From contig DIHF01000036.1 of NCBI GenBank assembly GCA_002420015.1, positions 453 through 39,911 of the forward strand: a stretch of DNA of 39,459 nucleotides, given 5' to 3'. Position numbers and translations under genes: made by a program. Each line of letters opens with the position of its first letter. Position 1 is the stretch's first letter. Positions 14,894 through 22,645 of this stretch are shown piece by piece. This DNA comes from Micavibrio sp. UBA5703. GTDB lineage: Bacteria; Pseudomonadota; Alphaproteobacteria; Micavibrionales; Micavibrionaceae. Below the pieces are notes generated by a model. The model was not told where the DNA came from, did not search any database, and saw only the letters and a list, made by a program, of their open reading frames with translations.

Positions 14894-16189
14894 TTACTTA
14901 ACCAGAACCTCTTTGTCCTTATCCTTGGCGGGTTTTTTCTTTTTCTTGTCGGCGTAGACATAGACAGGCTTTTTATTTTCCTGAACCGTGTCTTCGTTGA
15001 CGACGACTTCCTGTATGTCCTCGATATCGGGCAGCTCGAACATGGTGTCGAGCAGGAGGTTTTCGAGGATGGACCGCAGGCCGCGTGCGCCCGTTTTGCG
15101 TTCGATGGCTTTTTTGGCAACGGCCTTGAGCGCCTCGTCGGTGAATTTCAGTTCGGCGCCTTCCATGTCGAAGAGCTTCTGGTATTGCTTAACCATAGCG
15201 TTTTTCGGTTCTGTCAGGATGGAGATAAGCGCGGCTTCGTCGAGATTTTCGAGTGTTGCGATAACCGGCAGACGTCCCACAAATTCAGGGATGAGGCCGT
15301 ATCTGAGCAGGTCTTCCGGCTCGACTTCCTGGAACAATTCGCCCGAGGTTCTTTCCTCGACGTTCTTGACGTCCGCGCCAAAGCCGATGGTCGTGCCACG
15401 GCCACGGTCGGAGATGATTTTTTCAAGGCCCGAGAACGCGCCGCCGCAGATAAACAGGATGTCTTTGGTATCAACCTGCAAAAATTCCTGCTGCGGGTGT
15501 TTGCGGCCGCCCTGCGGCGGGACAGAGGCGATCGTGCCTTCCATCAATTTCAAAAGCGCCTGCTGGACGCCTTCGCCAGACACGTCGCGGGTGATCGAAG
15601 GATTGTCGGATTTGCGGCTGATCTTGTCGATTTCGTCGATATAGACGATGCCTTTTTGCGCACGCTCGACGTTGTAGTCGGAGGCCTGCAGCAGTTTCAA
15701 AACGATATTCTCGACGTCTTCGCCCACGTAACCGGCTTCGGTCAGTGTGGTGGCGTCGGCCATCGTGAAGGGTACGTCGATGATGCGGGCCAAGGTCTGG
15801 GCCAGCAAGGTTTTGCCGCAACCCGTCGGGCCGATCAAAAGAATGTTGGATTTCGACAGTTCGATGTCGCTGCCGCCGCCGGAGGAGGCGTGCTCAAGGC
15901 GCTTGTAATGGTTATGAACGGCCACAGACAAAACGCGTTTGGCACGTTGCTGGCCGATGACGTAGTCGTCAAGAACGCCCTTGATTTCGCTGGGGGGCGG
16001 AACGCCTTCGCCGGTGCGGACGAGCTGGGTTTTATCCTCCTCGCGGATGATATCCATACAAAGTTCGACGCACTCGTTACAGATGAAGACATTAGGGCCG
16101 GCAATCAGCTTGCGGACTTCATGCTGACTTTTCCCGCAGAAGGAACAGTACAATGTGTTTTTTGAATCGCCCGATCCTGTTTTGCTCAT
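14894..16189 (-). CDS. clpX: ATP-dependent Clp protease ATP-binding subunit ClpX
   Basis: A AAA+ unfoldase that feeds substrates to ClpP and, in alphaproteobacteria, drives cell-cycle proteolysis. The N-terminal zinc-binding domain has Cys15, Cys18, Cys37 and Cys40 (YCSFCGK, FICNEC). Walker A is GPTGCGKT at residues 120-127, Walker B is IVYIDEIDKI, and the pore loop GYVGEDVE and sensor region GLIPEFVGRLPV are intact. The length of 431 residues is normal apart from a Lys-rich tail (KKKKKPAKDKDKE). clpP is not next to it: the gene upstream is sufE on the other strand. Confidence 0.97.
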   Translation of the reverse strand: MSKTGSGDSKNTLYCSFCGKSQHEVRKLIAGPNVFICNECVELCMDIIREEDKTQLVRTGEGVPPPSEIKGVLDDYVIGQQRAKRVLSVAVHNHYKRLEHASSGGGSDIELSKSNILLIGPTGCGKTLLAQTLARIIDVPFTMADATTLTEAGYVGEDVENIVLKLLQASDYNVERAQKGIVYIDEIDKISRKSDNPSITRDVSGEGVQQALLKLMEGTIASVPPQGGRKHPQQEFLQVDTKDILFICGGAFSGLEKIISDRGRGTTIGFGADVKNVEERTSGELFQEVEPEDLLRYGLIPEFVGRLPVIATLENLDEAALISILTEPKNAMVKQYQKLFDMEGAELKFTDEALKAVAKKAIERKTGARGLRSILENLLLDTMFELPDIEDIQEVVVNEDTVQENKKPVYVYADKKKKKPAKDKDKEVLVK

Positions 16190-16376
16190 TTTGCCCGACT
16201 TTCCCGTCCGTCTTTAAAGTTTTACCAACTTCAATCTGCCAACTGCCACCAAGCCGCGCAAGCCCCTATATTGATGAAAATAAATAAAACAAGCTTTTGT
16301 TCACAGGCGCGCCACTTGCCCTTTACTCCCATTATAATATAAGAAGGGTATCGAAGACATTAATGGAATATGATAA

Positions 16377-16787
16377 ATGCCGTTGCAGAGCAACATAGAG
16401 GAAATCGCCGGAAATTTTGCGCTCTTTGACGACTGGGAGGAGCGCTACCGCTACCTGATTGATCTGGGGCGGGAATTGCCGGCCATGGATTCGGCCCTCA
16501 AAACCGAGGAAAACTTTGTGCAGGGCTGCACTTCACGCGTATGGATGCAGGCCGAGATCGGAGAGGACGGTGTTTTTCACTTCGTCGCCGACAGCGATGC
16601 CCATATCGTGCGCGGGCTGATTGCGCTGCTGGTGATTGCCTATGACGGGAAAAAGGTCGCCGAAATTTCGGGGATTGATATCGAGGGCATATTCCGGGAG
16701 ATCGGCCTCGACCAGCATTTAAGCCCCAACCGCCGCAGCGGATTCTTTGCGATGGTGGGCAGGATCAAGGCTCTGGCTGCTTCATAA
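16377..16787 (+). CDS. sufE: SufE family cysteine desulfurase sulfur acceptor
   Basis: SufE accepts persulfide sulfur from the SufS cysteine desulfurase and passes it to the SufBCD scaffold for iron-sulfur cluster assembly. The 136-residue protein has the acceptor motif FVQGCTSRVWM with Cys51, the acidic N-terminal helix LFDDWEERYRYLIDLG, and C-terminal HLSPNRRSGFFAMVGRIK, all diagnostic. No suf operon genes are adjacent, so it acts in trans. ATG at 16377 with a weak GGA upstream. A palindromic repeat follows within 5 bases of the stop and may serve as its transcript end. Confidence 0.95.
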   Translation: MPLQSNIEEIAGNFALFDDWEERYRYLIDLGRELPAMDSALKTEENFVQGCTSRVWMQAEIGEDGVFHFVADSDAHIVRGLIALLVIAYDGKKVAEISGIDIEGIFREIGLDQHLSPNRRSGFFAMVGRIKALAAS

Positions 16788-16791
16788 ATAT

Positions 16792-16853
16792 CGTCATCAC
16801 ACGCCTTGTGCGTGTGATCCATATGGATTGCACGGACAGGCCGTGCAATGACG
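16792..16853. repeat. Short palindromic repeat, family C, two tandem hairpins
   Basis: ATCACACGC pairs with GCGTGTGAT and ATTGCACGG with CCGTGCAAT; the outside ends are CGTCAT and ATGACG. It separates the convergent sufE and secreted-protein genes. Confidence 0.8.
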
Positions 16854-16862
16854 GTGCTGCGG

Positions 16863-17591
16863 TTATTGGTCCTTGTCGGCGGCTTTTTCTGATTCTTTTT
16901 CTTTATCAGATTCTTCAGGCTTTTCTTTTTCAGATTTTTCTTCTTTTGGTTTTTCGGCTTCGGCGGGTTCTTCTTTCGCCTCAACATCGCCCTTGAAGTG
17001 AACGCTTTTCAAAACTTCGCCGAACAGGGCATCCGCGGACTCGTCGGCTTCGCCGATCAGTTCGGCCTCGACGGACATCACGGATTTATGGCCGATCCAG
17101 AGCTGTGCGATATAAATTGTCGGCGTTACGCCGACCTTGCCTTCGCCGACCAGCCCGGCCTGTTTGTACTCTTTTTCCTCGCGGAAATTGGTTTCAAAAG
17201 TCTTGACGATTCCCGGTTCGGTCATGGAGCGCAAGGTCGCTTCCATGATTTTGCCGCTATATTGTTTGAAAAGGTCTTCGCCGGACGGATTGCAGATGAC
17301 GCGGAAATTGACCGTCGCCGAGAGCTGGAACACTTCGGTGTAGCTGGCCAGGTCGTAGCAGCGTTCATTGTTTTCTTTTTCGCAGCGCTGGCGCACAGCG
17401 GGTGCCTCGGGGAACGCCACGGAAAATTCGCAGTGTTCGGGAGAGTAGGCGGCCGGTTCACCGGCGAGTGCCGAGGGCGCAAAAATCAACAACAGCGTCA
17501 CCCCCGCGAAGGCGGGGGTCCGGACGATTAGGCGTACCAAGGACTGGATGCCCGCCTGCGCGGGCATGACGATGTGATTATTTCTTTTCAT
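16863..17591 (-). CDS. Secreted protein of unknown function with a repeat-derived signal-peptide region and an acidic/basic tail
   Basis: A 242-residue protein. The N-terminus has a hydrophobic stretch LLLIFAPSALAG with a probable cleavage site after ALA. Residues 7-32 (from IVMPAQAGIQ to RTPAFAGVT) are encoded by a palindromic repeat at 17496-17571, so the element forms the n-region of the signal peptide. The mature part (~45-195) contains four Cys (EHCEFSV, VRQRCEK, ERCYDL, VICNPSG), consistent with disulfides in the periplasm. The last ~45 residues alternate Lys, Glu, Pro and Ser (EKPKEEKSEKEKPEES) and are disordered in appearance. The start at 17591 overlaps the hisS stop by 14 bases; ATG at residue 9 is an alternative. 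No family recognised. Confidence 0.75.
   Translation of the reverse strand: MKRNNHIVMPAQAGIQSLVRLIVRTPAFAGVTLLLIFAPSALAGEPAAYSPEHCEFSVAFPEAPAVRQRCEKENNERCYDLASYTEVFQLSATVNFRVICNPSGEDLFKQYSGKIMEATLRSMTEPGIVKTFETNFREEKEYKQAGLVGEGKVGVTPTIYIAQLWIGHKSVMSVEAELIGEADESADALFGEVLKSVHFKGDVEAKEEPAEAEKPKEEKSEKEKPEESDKEKESEKAADKDQ
17496..17571. repeat. Palindromic repeat, family D, inside a signal-peptide coding region
   Basis: The left end CGTCACCCCCGCG is followed by the hairpin CCCCCGCGAAGGCGGGGG; the right end CCCGCCTGCGCGGGCATGACG contains a second one. Ends again follow the CGTCA ... ATGACG pattern. It reads in frame through the secreted protein above. The left end of the repeat at 33478 is closely similar. 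Confidence 0.85.
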
Positions 17592-19002
17592 CTAAATTCC
17601 ATTCCGCCGGATCGGCCTTTTGCTGCGTGCCGCTACCCATACATTTTACCTCATGATCCTTGCCGTCTTCAAACGGCGGGAACCAGACATAGGGAATGCC
17701 TTTGCGGTCGGCGAATTTGATCTGATCGCCCGTCTTTTTCGGCGCGTGATACATTTCGACGTTAAAGCCGCGTTTACGCAGCGTCGCGGCGGTCTGTGCC
17801 GCCAGTGCGCGCCGTTCTTCGGACGGCAGAACCATCAGAATATCGGCGGGAGATTTGGATTTGACCGGCAATTTCCCCTGTTCGTGAAGGCGGGCGAACA
17901 GGCGCGAAAAGCCGATGGAAATACCCACGCCCGGAAGTTTTTTGTTGATGTAGCTGCTCGCCAGATCGTCGTACCGCCCGCCCGAGCAGATCGAGCCGTA
18001 ACCGGGGTCATCGACGAATACGGTTTCATAAACCGTGCCCGTGTAATAATCCAGCCCGCGCACGATGGACAGGTCGGCGACGACTGTGTTTTGCGGGAGG
18101 TGGGATAGTTGGTCCATGACGAAGGTGAGTTCTGTCATTCCTTGTTTAAAGAGTTCATTGTTCTTCAATTCTGGATGTAATTTGGTGAGTGTGCCTAAGC
18201 CACTTAATGGTTCGTCCGTGCCGACAACTAATTCCATAGCGTTTTTATATCTGTAAGAGGCAACAGCCAAAAATAACCCAATTTGTTTATTTAAATCTGT
18301 ATGATAGGTTACTTCGAATTTTGCATCCTTGACGTAGTCCATTATCTGTCTAAGCGCTTCTTCCCGACCAATTTTTTCTAATTTATCGGCGGCCCTTATG
18401 ATGTTTGTAATTAAATCAGGGGCATTAATTCCAAGGGCCTGTAAGTAGCCATACATAATTTTCCGGTTACTAATCCGCAACTGTATCTTCTCATTCTCCA
18501 TCCCCGGCAAAGAGGAGAGGACCTCCCAGATAATCGCGGGCATTTCGGCATCAAAGTGCAGCGGCAGATTGTCGACGTTGATCACGTCGATATCGCACTG
18601 GGTGAATTCGCGGAAGCGTCCGGCCTGCGGCCTTTCGCCGCGCCAGACGCGCTGCATCTGATAGCGCTTGAACGGGAACACGAGGCCGTTGAAATGCTGG
18701 GCCACGTAACGCGCCAGCGGCACGGTCTGGTCGAAGTGCAGGGCAAGCCGCGCCTCTTTTTTGTCGGCGGGGTCGGCGTGCAGGCGTTCGAGTACGTAGA
18801 TTTCCTTGTCGACTTCGCCCTTGGCGGCGATGACGTCGAGTTCCTCGACGCTCGGCGTTTCAATCGAGCAAAAACCGTAGCTTTCAAAAACCCGGCGGAT
18901 ATGGTCGAGCCATTGCTGCTCCACCAGCCGCACTTCGGGGAGCCATTCGGGGAAACCGCTGACCGGTTTGGGTTTGTAGATTTTGTCGCCGCTCATGCTC
19001 AT
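17578..19002 (-). CDS. hisS: Histidyl-tRNA synthetase
   Basis: A class II aminoacyl-tRNA synthetase of 474 residues. Motif 2 is RPQAGRFREFTQCDIDVI, the histidine-specific loop appears as IVRGLDYYTGTVYE, motif 3 as GVGISIGFSRLFARL, and the anticodon-binding domain starts near PADILMVLP. The flanking parts have the GC-rich codons of the neighbouring genes, but roughly 18115-18500 (about residues 168-295) is clearly AT-rich, with synonymous choices such as TTA, ATA and AAT, while the frame stays open. This suggests replacement of the central part by recombination. Start: ATG at 19002, or the ATG two codons on; neither has a strong ribosome site. Confidence 0.95.
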   Translation of the reverse strand: MSMSGDKIYKPKPVSGFPEWLPEVRLVEQQWLDHIRRVFESYGFCSIETPSVEELDVIAAKGEVDKEIYVLERLHADPADKKEARLALHFDQTVPLARYVAQHFNGLVFPFKRYQMQRVWRGERPQAGRFREFTQCDIDVINVDNLPLHFDAEMPAIIWEVLSSLPGMENEKIQLRISNRKIMYGYLQALGINAPDLITNIIRAADKLEKIGREEALRQIMDYVKDAKFEVTYHTDLNKQIGLFLAVASYRYKNAMELVVGTDEPLSGLGTLTKLHPELKNNELFKQGMTELTFVMDQLSHLPQNTVVADLSIVRGLDYYTGTVYETVFVDDPGYGSICSGGRYDDLASSYINKKLPGVGISIGFSRLFARLHEQGKLPVKSKSPADILMVLPSEERRALAAQTAATLRKRGFNVEMYHAPKKTGDQIKFADRKGIPYVWFPPFEDGKDHEVKCMGSGTQQKADPAEWNLDEKK

Positions 19003-19105
19003 TTTGTTAGGCGATAGAAGGATTTAAGACAAGGGCAATTTTTTGCTTGAGAAGCTTCATACAGCTTGCTAAAAAATATGGAAACATAGTAACCGGGAGT
19101 ATTAA

Positions 19106-19525
19106 ATGAAGAAAATGAATAAAGGTTTGGCTGCGGCAGCGCTTTTGCTTTCCGGCCAGTTTGCAGGCTGCGCGGGCGTAAATGGCGATGCTGTGAAACA
19201 TGGCGGCCTTGTCAGAGAGGGTGCGTGTAATTCAGAAAACTGGACGCCGGGCGCCAATATTTTGCCCGAGACGACTACGGTTGCAACGCTTTCGGGCCGT
19301 GAGGTTTTAATTTATGAGCCGCGTATGGAGGCATCGCCGGGTTTTCGCCATACCATGCATCCGACGCAGGTGCATATTTTTGATACGGACGATGAAGCAA
19401 AACAGTGGCTGGGGAAAACTCTCGAGGATAACCCCGACTATGTGTATGCCGAGAATTATTACGACATCAGATTTGTCCGGCAGGATTGCCCTTTATCTCA
19501 AACAAGTCAGCCAGCTGCGCCGTGA
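19106..19525 (+). CDS. Small lipoprotein, function unknown
   Basis: A 139-residue protein with a Lys-rich start, a short hydrophobic core (LAAAALLLSG) and the lipobox FAGC, so it should be lipidated and membrane-anchored. Two further Cys (EGACNSEN and RQDCPLS) could form a disulfide. I do not recognise the mature domain. Start: ATG at 19106 six bases after GGGAG. Its 3' end overlaps the 3' end of cobT by 59 bases in convergent orientation, unusually long for two real genes; the lipobox and ribosome site still make it convincing. Confidence 0.75.
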   Translation: MKKMNKGLAAAALLLSGQFAGCAGVNGDAVKHGGLVREGACNSENWTPGANILPETTTVATLSGREVLIYEPRMEASPGFRHTMHPTQVHIFDTDDEAKQWLGKTLEDNPDYVYAENYYDIRFVRQDCPLSQTSQPAAP

Positions 19526-21362
19526 GGGCGTCGGCCAGCGCGTCGACATCGGCGATGGTCAGGGCCTTGCGGTAATAGCGCGTCACATCGTGGCCGATGC
19601 CGATGGCCGTGAGTTCGACATTCGAGGTGGTTTCGATCCATTCGATGACGTTGCGCAGGTCAAGCTCGAGAATATTGGACGGATTCACCGAGAGCGTGGA
19701 ATCGTCGACCGGTGCGCCGTCTGATATCACCAATAATATTTTTCGCGCCTCGGGCCGTTGCGCGAGGCGGTTATGCGCCCAGACGAGCGCCTCGCCGTCG
19801 ATGTTCTCTTTTAGTATGCCTTCCTTCAGCATCAGGCCGAGATTGCGGCGCGTGCGGCGCATCGGCGCGTCGGCGGCCTTATAGATGATGTGGCGGATAT
19901 CGTTGAGCCGCCCCGGATTGGCGGGCCGCCCGTGTTCCATCCAGTGATCTCGGGATTTGCCGCCCTTCCAGGCGCGTGTCGTAAAGCCGAGGATTTCCGT
20001 TTTGACGCCGCAGCGCTCCAGCGTGCGCGCGATGATATCCGTCGTCATCGCGGCAATCGCGATCGGCCGCCCGCGCATCGAGCCGGAATTGTCGATCAGG
20101 ATGGTGACGATCGTGTCGCGGAATTCGGTGGCTTTTTCCTGCTTGAAACTGAGCGGCACGTTCGGGTTGGCGATGATGCTGGCCAGCCTTGAGGAATTGA
20201 GGATTCCTTCTTCGGTGTCGAATTGCCATGTCCGTTGCTGCTGCGCCATCAGCTTTCTTTGGAGCCGGTTGGCAAGTTTCGTGATGATGGCTTGATGCGT
20301 GGCAAGCTGCTTATCGAGCATGGCGCGCAGGCGCACAAGCTCTTCGGGGTCGGCGAGCGCGTCGGCGTCGACTTCCTCATCAAAAGCGGTTGTGTAGATG
20401 TTGTAGGTTCCCTCGTGCCCGTGAACGTATTCTGGCCGGTTGGTGAAGGGATTGGACGGCATGGAGCCGTCAGGTTCGCCCTGCATTTCGTCGAAGGTGT
20501 CGTCCGCGCCGATTTCGTGTTCCGAAGCGCCATCTTCACCAAGCTCACCGCCAGCGCTGTCGGAGCCGGGCGCGCTGTCGTTTTCTTCCTCGGTGCCTTG
20601 CGCCTCGCCTGTTTGGTTATTGCTTTCGGCATCGTCGTTGATTTCATCGTCTTCGCCCATGGCTTTGTCGGCGGGTGCGGATTCCAGGTCGAGCGCGGCA
20701 AGGAGTTGACGCACCATTTTCGCGTAGGTTTTTTGATCGGACAAAATATTGTTGTGAGATCCCTCCGCCTGCGGCGTTCGGGATGACAACATGAAGTTTT
20801 TTAGCGTTGTTCCCAATTTTTCTTCCAGCCACGGTTGCCAGAGTTTCACAAGTGCTTCGGCGGCGGGCGGCGGCGGGGAATCCGTCAGGGCGCAGCGGGC
20901 CACAATGTGCAGCGCATCGGCCATTTTGGCTTGTTCGCGTTTTGTAATGTCGGACAGGCCGAGGCGGGTGCAGCGTTCCTCCAGAACCGAATCCAGATTG
21001 GCCGCAACGCCGCGCATGGCGGTCGCCCCGATCGCCTCGCAGCGCGCCTGTTCCAGCGCATCGAAAACCGCCAGAGCTTCGGGGTCGCGGGGGCGGGTGG
21101 CGGCGTGGAGTTTTTTGTCGTGATGCGCGATAAACAGCGCATGGGCATCGGCGCAGCCACGGATCAGGCGCAGGCTTTGCGGGTTCATGTCATGCGCGGG
21201 AACGGGAAGGCGCGGGCGCGTTTCGGAGGTTATTTTGCCGATGGGCGGCTCGGCGGCGGAAAAGGTTACGTCCAGATCTTTTCTCCCGGCCAGCGTGCGC
21301 AAGGTCGCGGCGGTGGAATTTTTAAATTCCTCGGGATTGCGGGTGGGGGGTAAGTCAGCCAT
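19467..21362 (-). CDS. cobT: Cobaltochelatase subunit CobT
   Basis: CobT with CobS forms the chaperone-like AAA+ complex that assists CobN in inserting cobalt into hydrogenobyrinate a,c-diamide in the aerobic B12 pathway. The 631-residue protein has the typical helical N-terminal region, a long acidic linker (~225-300, rich in Glu, Asp, Ser and Gly) and a C-terminal von Willebrand A domain with the MIDAS motif DNSGSM at 424-429 and VISDGAPVDD later. Residues 192-202 (LSSRTPQAEGS) are encoded by a half copy of palindromic repeat family A, inserted in frame between the N-terminal region and the linker. The start ATG at 21362 has no clear ribosome site. cobS is 2.3 kb upstream on the same strand instead of adjacent. 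Confidence 0.95.
   Translation of the reverse strand: MADLPPTRNPEEFKNSTAATLRTLAGRKDLDVTFSAAEPPIGKITSETRPRLPVPAHDMNPQSLRLIRGCADAHALFIAHHDKKLHAATRPRDPEALAVFDALEQARCEAIGATAMRGVAANLDSVLEERCTRLGLSDITKREQAKMADALHIVARCALTDSPPPPAAEALVKLWQPWLEEKLGTTLKNFMLSSRTPQAEGSHNNILSDQKTYAKMVRQLLAALDLESAPADKAMGEDDEINDDAESNNQTGEAQGTEEENDSAPGSDSAGGELGEDGASEHEIGADDTFDEMQGEPDGSMPSNPFTNRPEYVHGHEGTYNIYTTAFDEEVDADALADPEELVRLRAMLDKQLATHQAIITKLANRLQRKLMAQQQRTWQFDTEEGILNSSRLASIIANPNVPLSFKQEKATEFRDTIVTILIDNSGSMRGRPIAIAAMTTDIIARTLERCGVKTEILGFTTRAWKGGKSRDHWMEHGRPANPGRLNDIRHIIYKAADAPMRRTRRNLGLMLKEGILKENIDGEALVWAHNRLAQRPEARKILLVISDGAPVDDSTLSVNPSNILELDLRNVIEWIETTSNVELTAIGIGHDVTRYYRKALTIADVDALADALTAQLADLFEIKGNPAGQI
20757..20789. 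repeat. Half copy of palindromic repeat family A, in frame inside cobT
   Basis: AGATCCCTCCGCCTGCGGC continuing to GGATGACAA matches, with one difference over its core, the right arm of the complete element at 21817-21896. It contributes about eleven codons to cobT. Confidence 0.8.
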
Positions 21363-21613
21363 GAGATATTTTTAACGCGAAGTTCCGAAGTTACGAAGGG
21401 GATTCTATTGCTTCGAGAAACATGCTGTAACTATTTGATTTTATTTAGATATTCGGATCCTTCTTTTCGTTCCGCAAAAGCAGTATTTGCATAATTCAAA
21501 ATCTGTGTTTTCTTCAGTAATTTCAAGGGGTTGCCTGCTGCAGCAATAGGAAACCATTCCCCTTTTGTCTAGGAAAGGATTTATAGCCAAGCCCATAAAC
21601 ACATAAACAGCTT
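21363..21613. other. AT-rich intergenic stretch without recognisable genes
   Basis: About 250 bases between the cobT start and the first repeat of the intergenic cluster. I see no convincing open frame, no tRNA and no strong hairpin. It probably contains the cobT promoter. Confidence 0.5.
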
Positions 21614-21745
21614 CGTCATCCCGGAAAGCGCACAGCGCTTATCCGGGATTTATGCCGCTGTAGCCGTTCACAGGCACAAACCCCGGATAATGCCTTCCGC
21701 CTTCGCCAAGGCTTCGGCGGACAAGGCGGCATTTCCGGGGTGACG
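21614..21745. repeat. Palindromic repeat, long form
   Basis: The ends CGTCATCCCGGAAA and TTTCCGGGGTGACG are reverse complements with one mismatch. Between them are further inverted segments (AGCGCACAGCGCTT, CCTTCGCCAAGGCTTCGG). An open frame crosses it on the minus strand but is composed of repeat sequence only. Confidence 0.8.
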
Positions 21746-21816
21746 GATGTGTAAGTAATTGAAGGGTTCGCTATAAACGCAACGAGCACCAAGGACACAA
21801 CGAGTCCTTTCTTTCC

Positions 21817-21896
21817 CGTCATTCCGAGCGTATGCGAGGAATCTTAGCTAATGTCCAGCGCCGAAGATCCCTCCGCCTGTGGCGTTCGGGATGACG
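21817..21896. repeat. Palindromic repeat, family A, complete copy
   Basis: The left arm CGTCATTCCGAGCGTATGCG and the right arm ending GGCGTTCGGGATGACG form an imperfect palindrome of 80 bases. The right arm is nearly identical to the half copy inside cobT about 1.1 kb away. Confidence 0.85.
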
Positions 21897-21978
21897 ATTG
21901 GGCAGGCAGCAGGAAATTTGCATTGCTGGCGGGAGAGGCGTATATTCTGTTTGTCGTAATAACTAATGGGTGAATAAG

Positions 21979-22353
21979 ATGGGCCTTTTGGGAAATATTT
22001 GGAAGGGTTTTGGCTATGGTGCTGGCGGAGTCGTAGGCGTAAAAGTTGGCGAATCTGCGATGGGCTCAGGAAAAACCATCTTTAAAATTCTACGTACGAC
22101 TACGACTATACTAGTGGTTACAGGAGGAATTCAGACCTGTGCGTTTGAGACGGAGTTGGCAAAAAAGGCTGTCGAAGGCAGGGGGGTAAGCGATTTCGTG
22201 ACGACATCATTGAAGCATTCATGGGACCATGCTGTCTTTGTTGCCGAAGGACTTGGTAAGGTAGTTTATAACGGTGGGCGCTGGGCATTTAACTATGCGA
22301 CCGGGGACGGTAATAAAAATACGCATGAAAACAATACGTACGATATGCCTTAA
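21979..22353 (+). CDS. Small hypothetical protein with one possible membrane segment
   Basis: A 124-residue protein that I do not recognise. The N-terminal half is Gly-rich (GFGYGAGGVVGVKVGESAMG) and is followed by a hydrophobic stretch around residues 33-55 (ILVVTGGIQTCAF) that may span the membrane. The C-terminal half is hydrophilic and ends in an Asn-rich tail. ATG at 21979 with GGGTGA six bases upstream. Codon use is less GC-biased than in the housekeeping genes. It lies in the repeat-rich region between cobT and cobS, next to a sulfotransferase gene, which suggests accessory DNA. Confidence 0.6.
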   Translation: MGLLGNIWKGFGYGAGGVVGVKVGESAMGSGKTIFKILRTTTTILVVTGGIQTCAFETELAKKAVEGRGVSDFVTTSLKHSWDHAVFVAEGLGKVVYNGGRWAFNYATGDGNKNTHENNTYDMP

Positions 22354-22410
22354 AAGCCAGCGTTCACAAGCGGTTTTTTAAAATACAAAGCACGCGGAGC
22401 ATGCAATGAG

Positions 22411-22489
22411 TTTTAAACGCGGAGAAGCGGAGGGGCGGAGTTTTTCTTGTCTTATAGTTCTCCGTATCTCCGGAACTCCGCGTAAAAAA
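22411..22489. repeat. Imperfect palindrome (ACGCGGAG/CTCCGCGT ends)
   Basis: ACGCGGAG at 22417-22424 pairs with CTCCGCGT at 22476-22483; inside, GGGGCGGAG and CTCCGTATCTCC continue an imperfect stem. Flanking T and A runs make it look like a bidirectional terminator after the small hypothetical gene. Confidence 0.65.
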
Positions 22490-22494
22490 TTAAT

Positions 22495-22527
22495 GATATC
22501 CTTCAGCGCGTGCGCTTCAGAATGACG
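22495..22527. repeat. Half copy of palindromic repeat family A
   Basis: GATATCCTTCAGCGCGTGCG continuing to CTTCAGAATGACG resembles a single arm of the element at 207-279. No second arm is seen to its left. Confidence 0.6.
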
Positions 22528-22645
22528 AAATTGCCGGTGTGGCCGCGCAGAGGGTGGATGGGGGCAGAATCTTTGAAACGCTTCAACGGGTTCCGCTGCG
22601 CAATCGTATAAAAATCTTGACTAGCCAGCAGACTTCCCTGAAAGT

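Noticed and set aside
13880..16165. A 761-codon open frame on the plus strand opposite the DHH phosphoesterase and clpX genes
   Set aside because: It is antisense to two genes with complete family motifs. Long antisense open frames are common in GC-rich genes, and its translation shows no motif and a skewed composition.
16640..16987. A Lys-rich open frame overlapping the end of the secreted protein gene
   Set aside because: It is the shifted reading of the Lys/Glu-rich tail of that gene plus the repeat and the antisense of sufE.
18115..18500. Intron, intein or inserted element in hisS
   Set aside because: The reading frame and the expected synthetase residues continue through the AT-rich block and the protein has normal length, so it is a replacement and not an insertion.
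21616..21822. A minus-strand open frame of 68 codons in the cobT upstream region
   Set aside because: It mostly reads through a palindromic repeat; no ribosome site or conserved feature.
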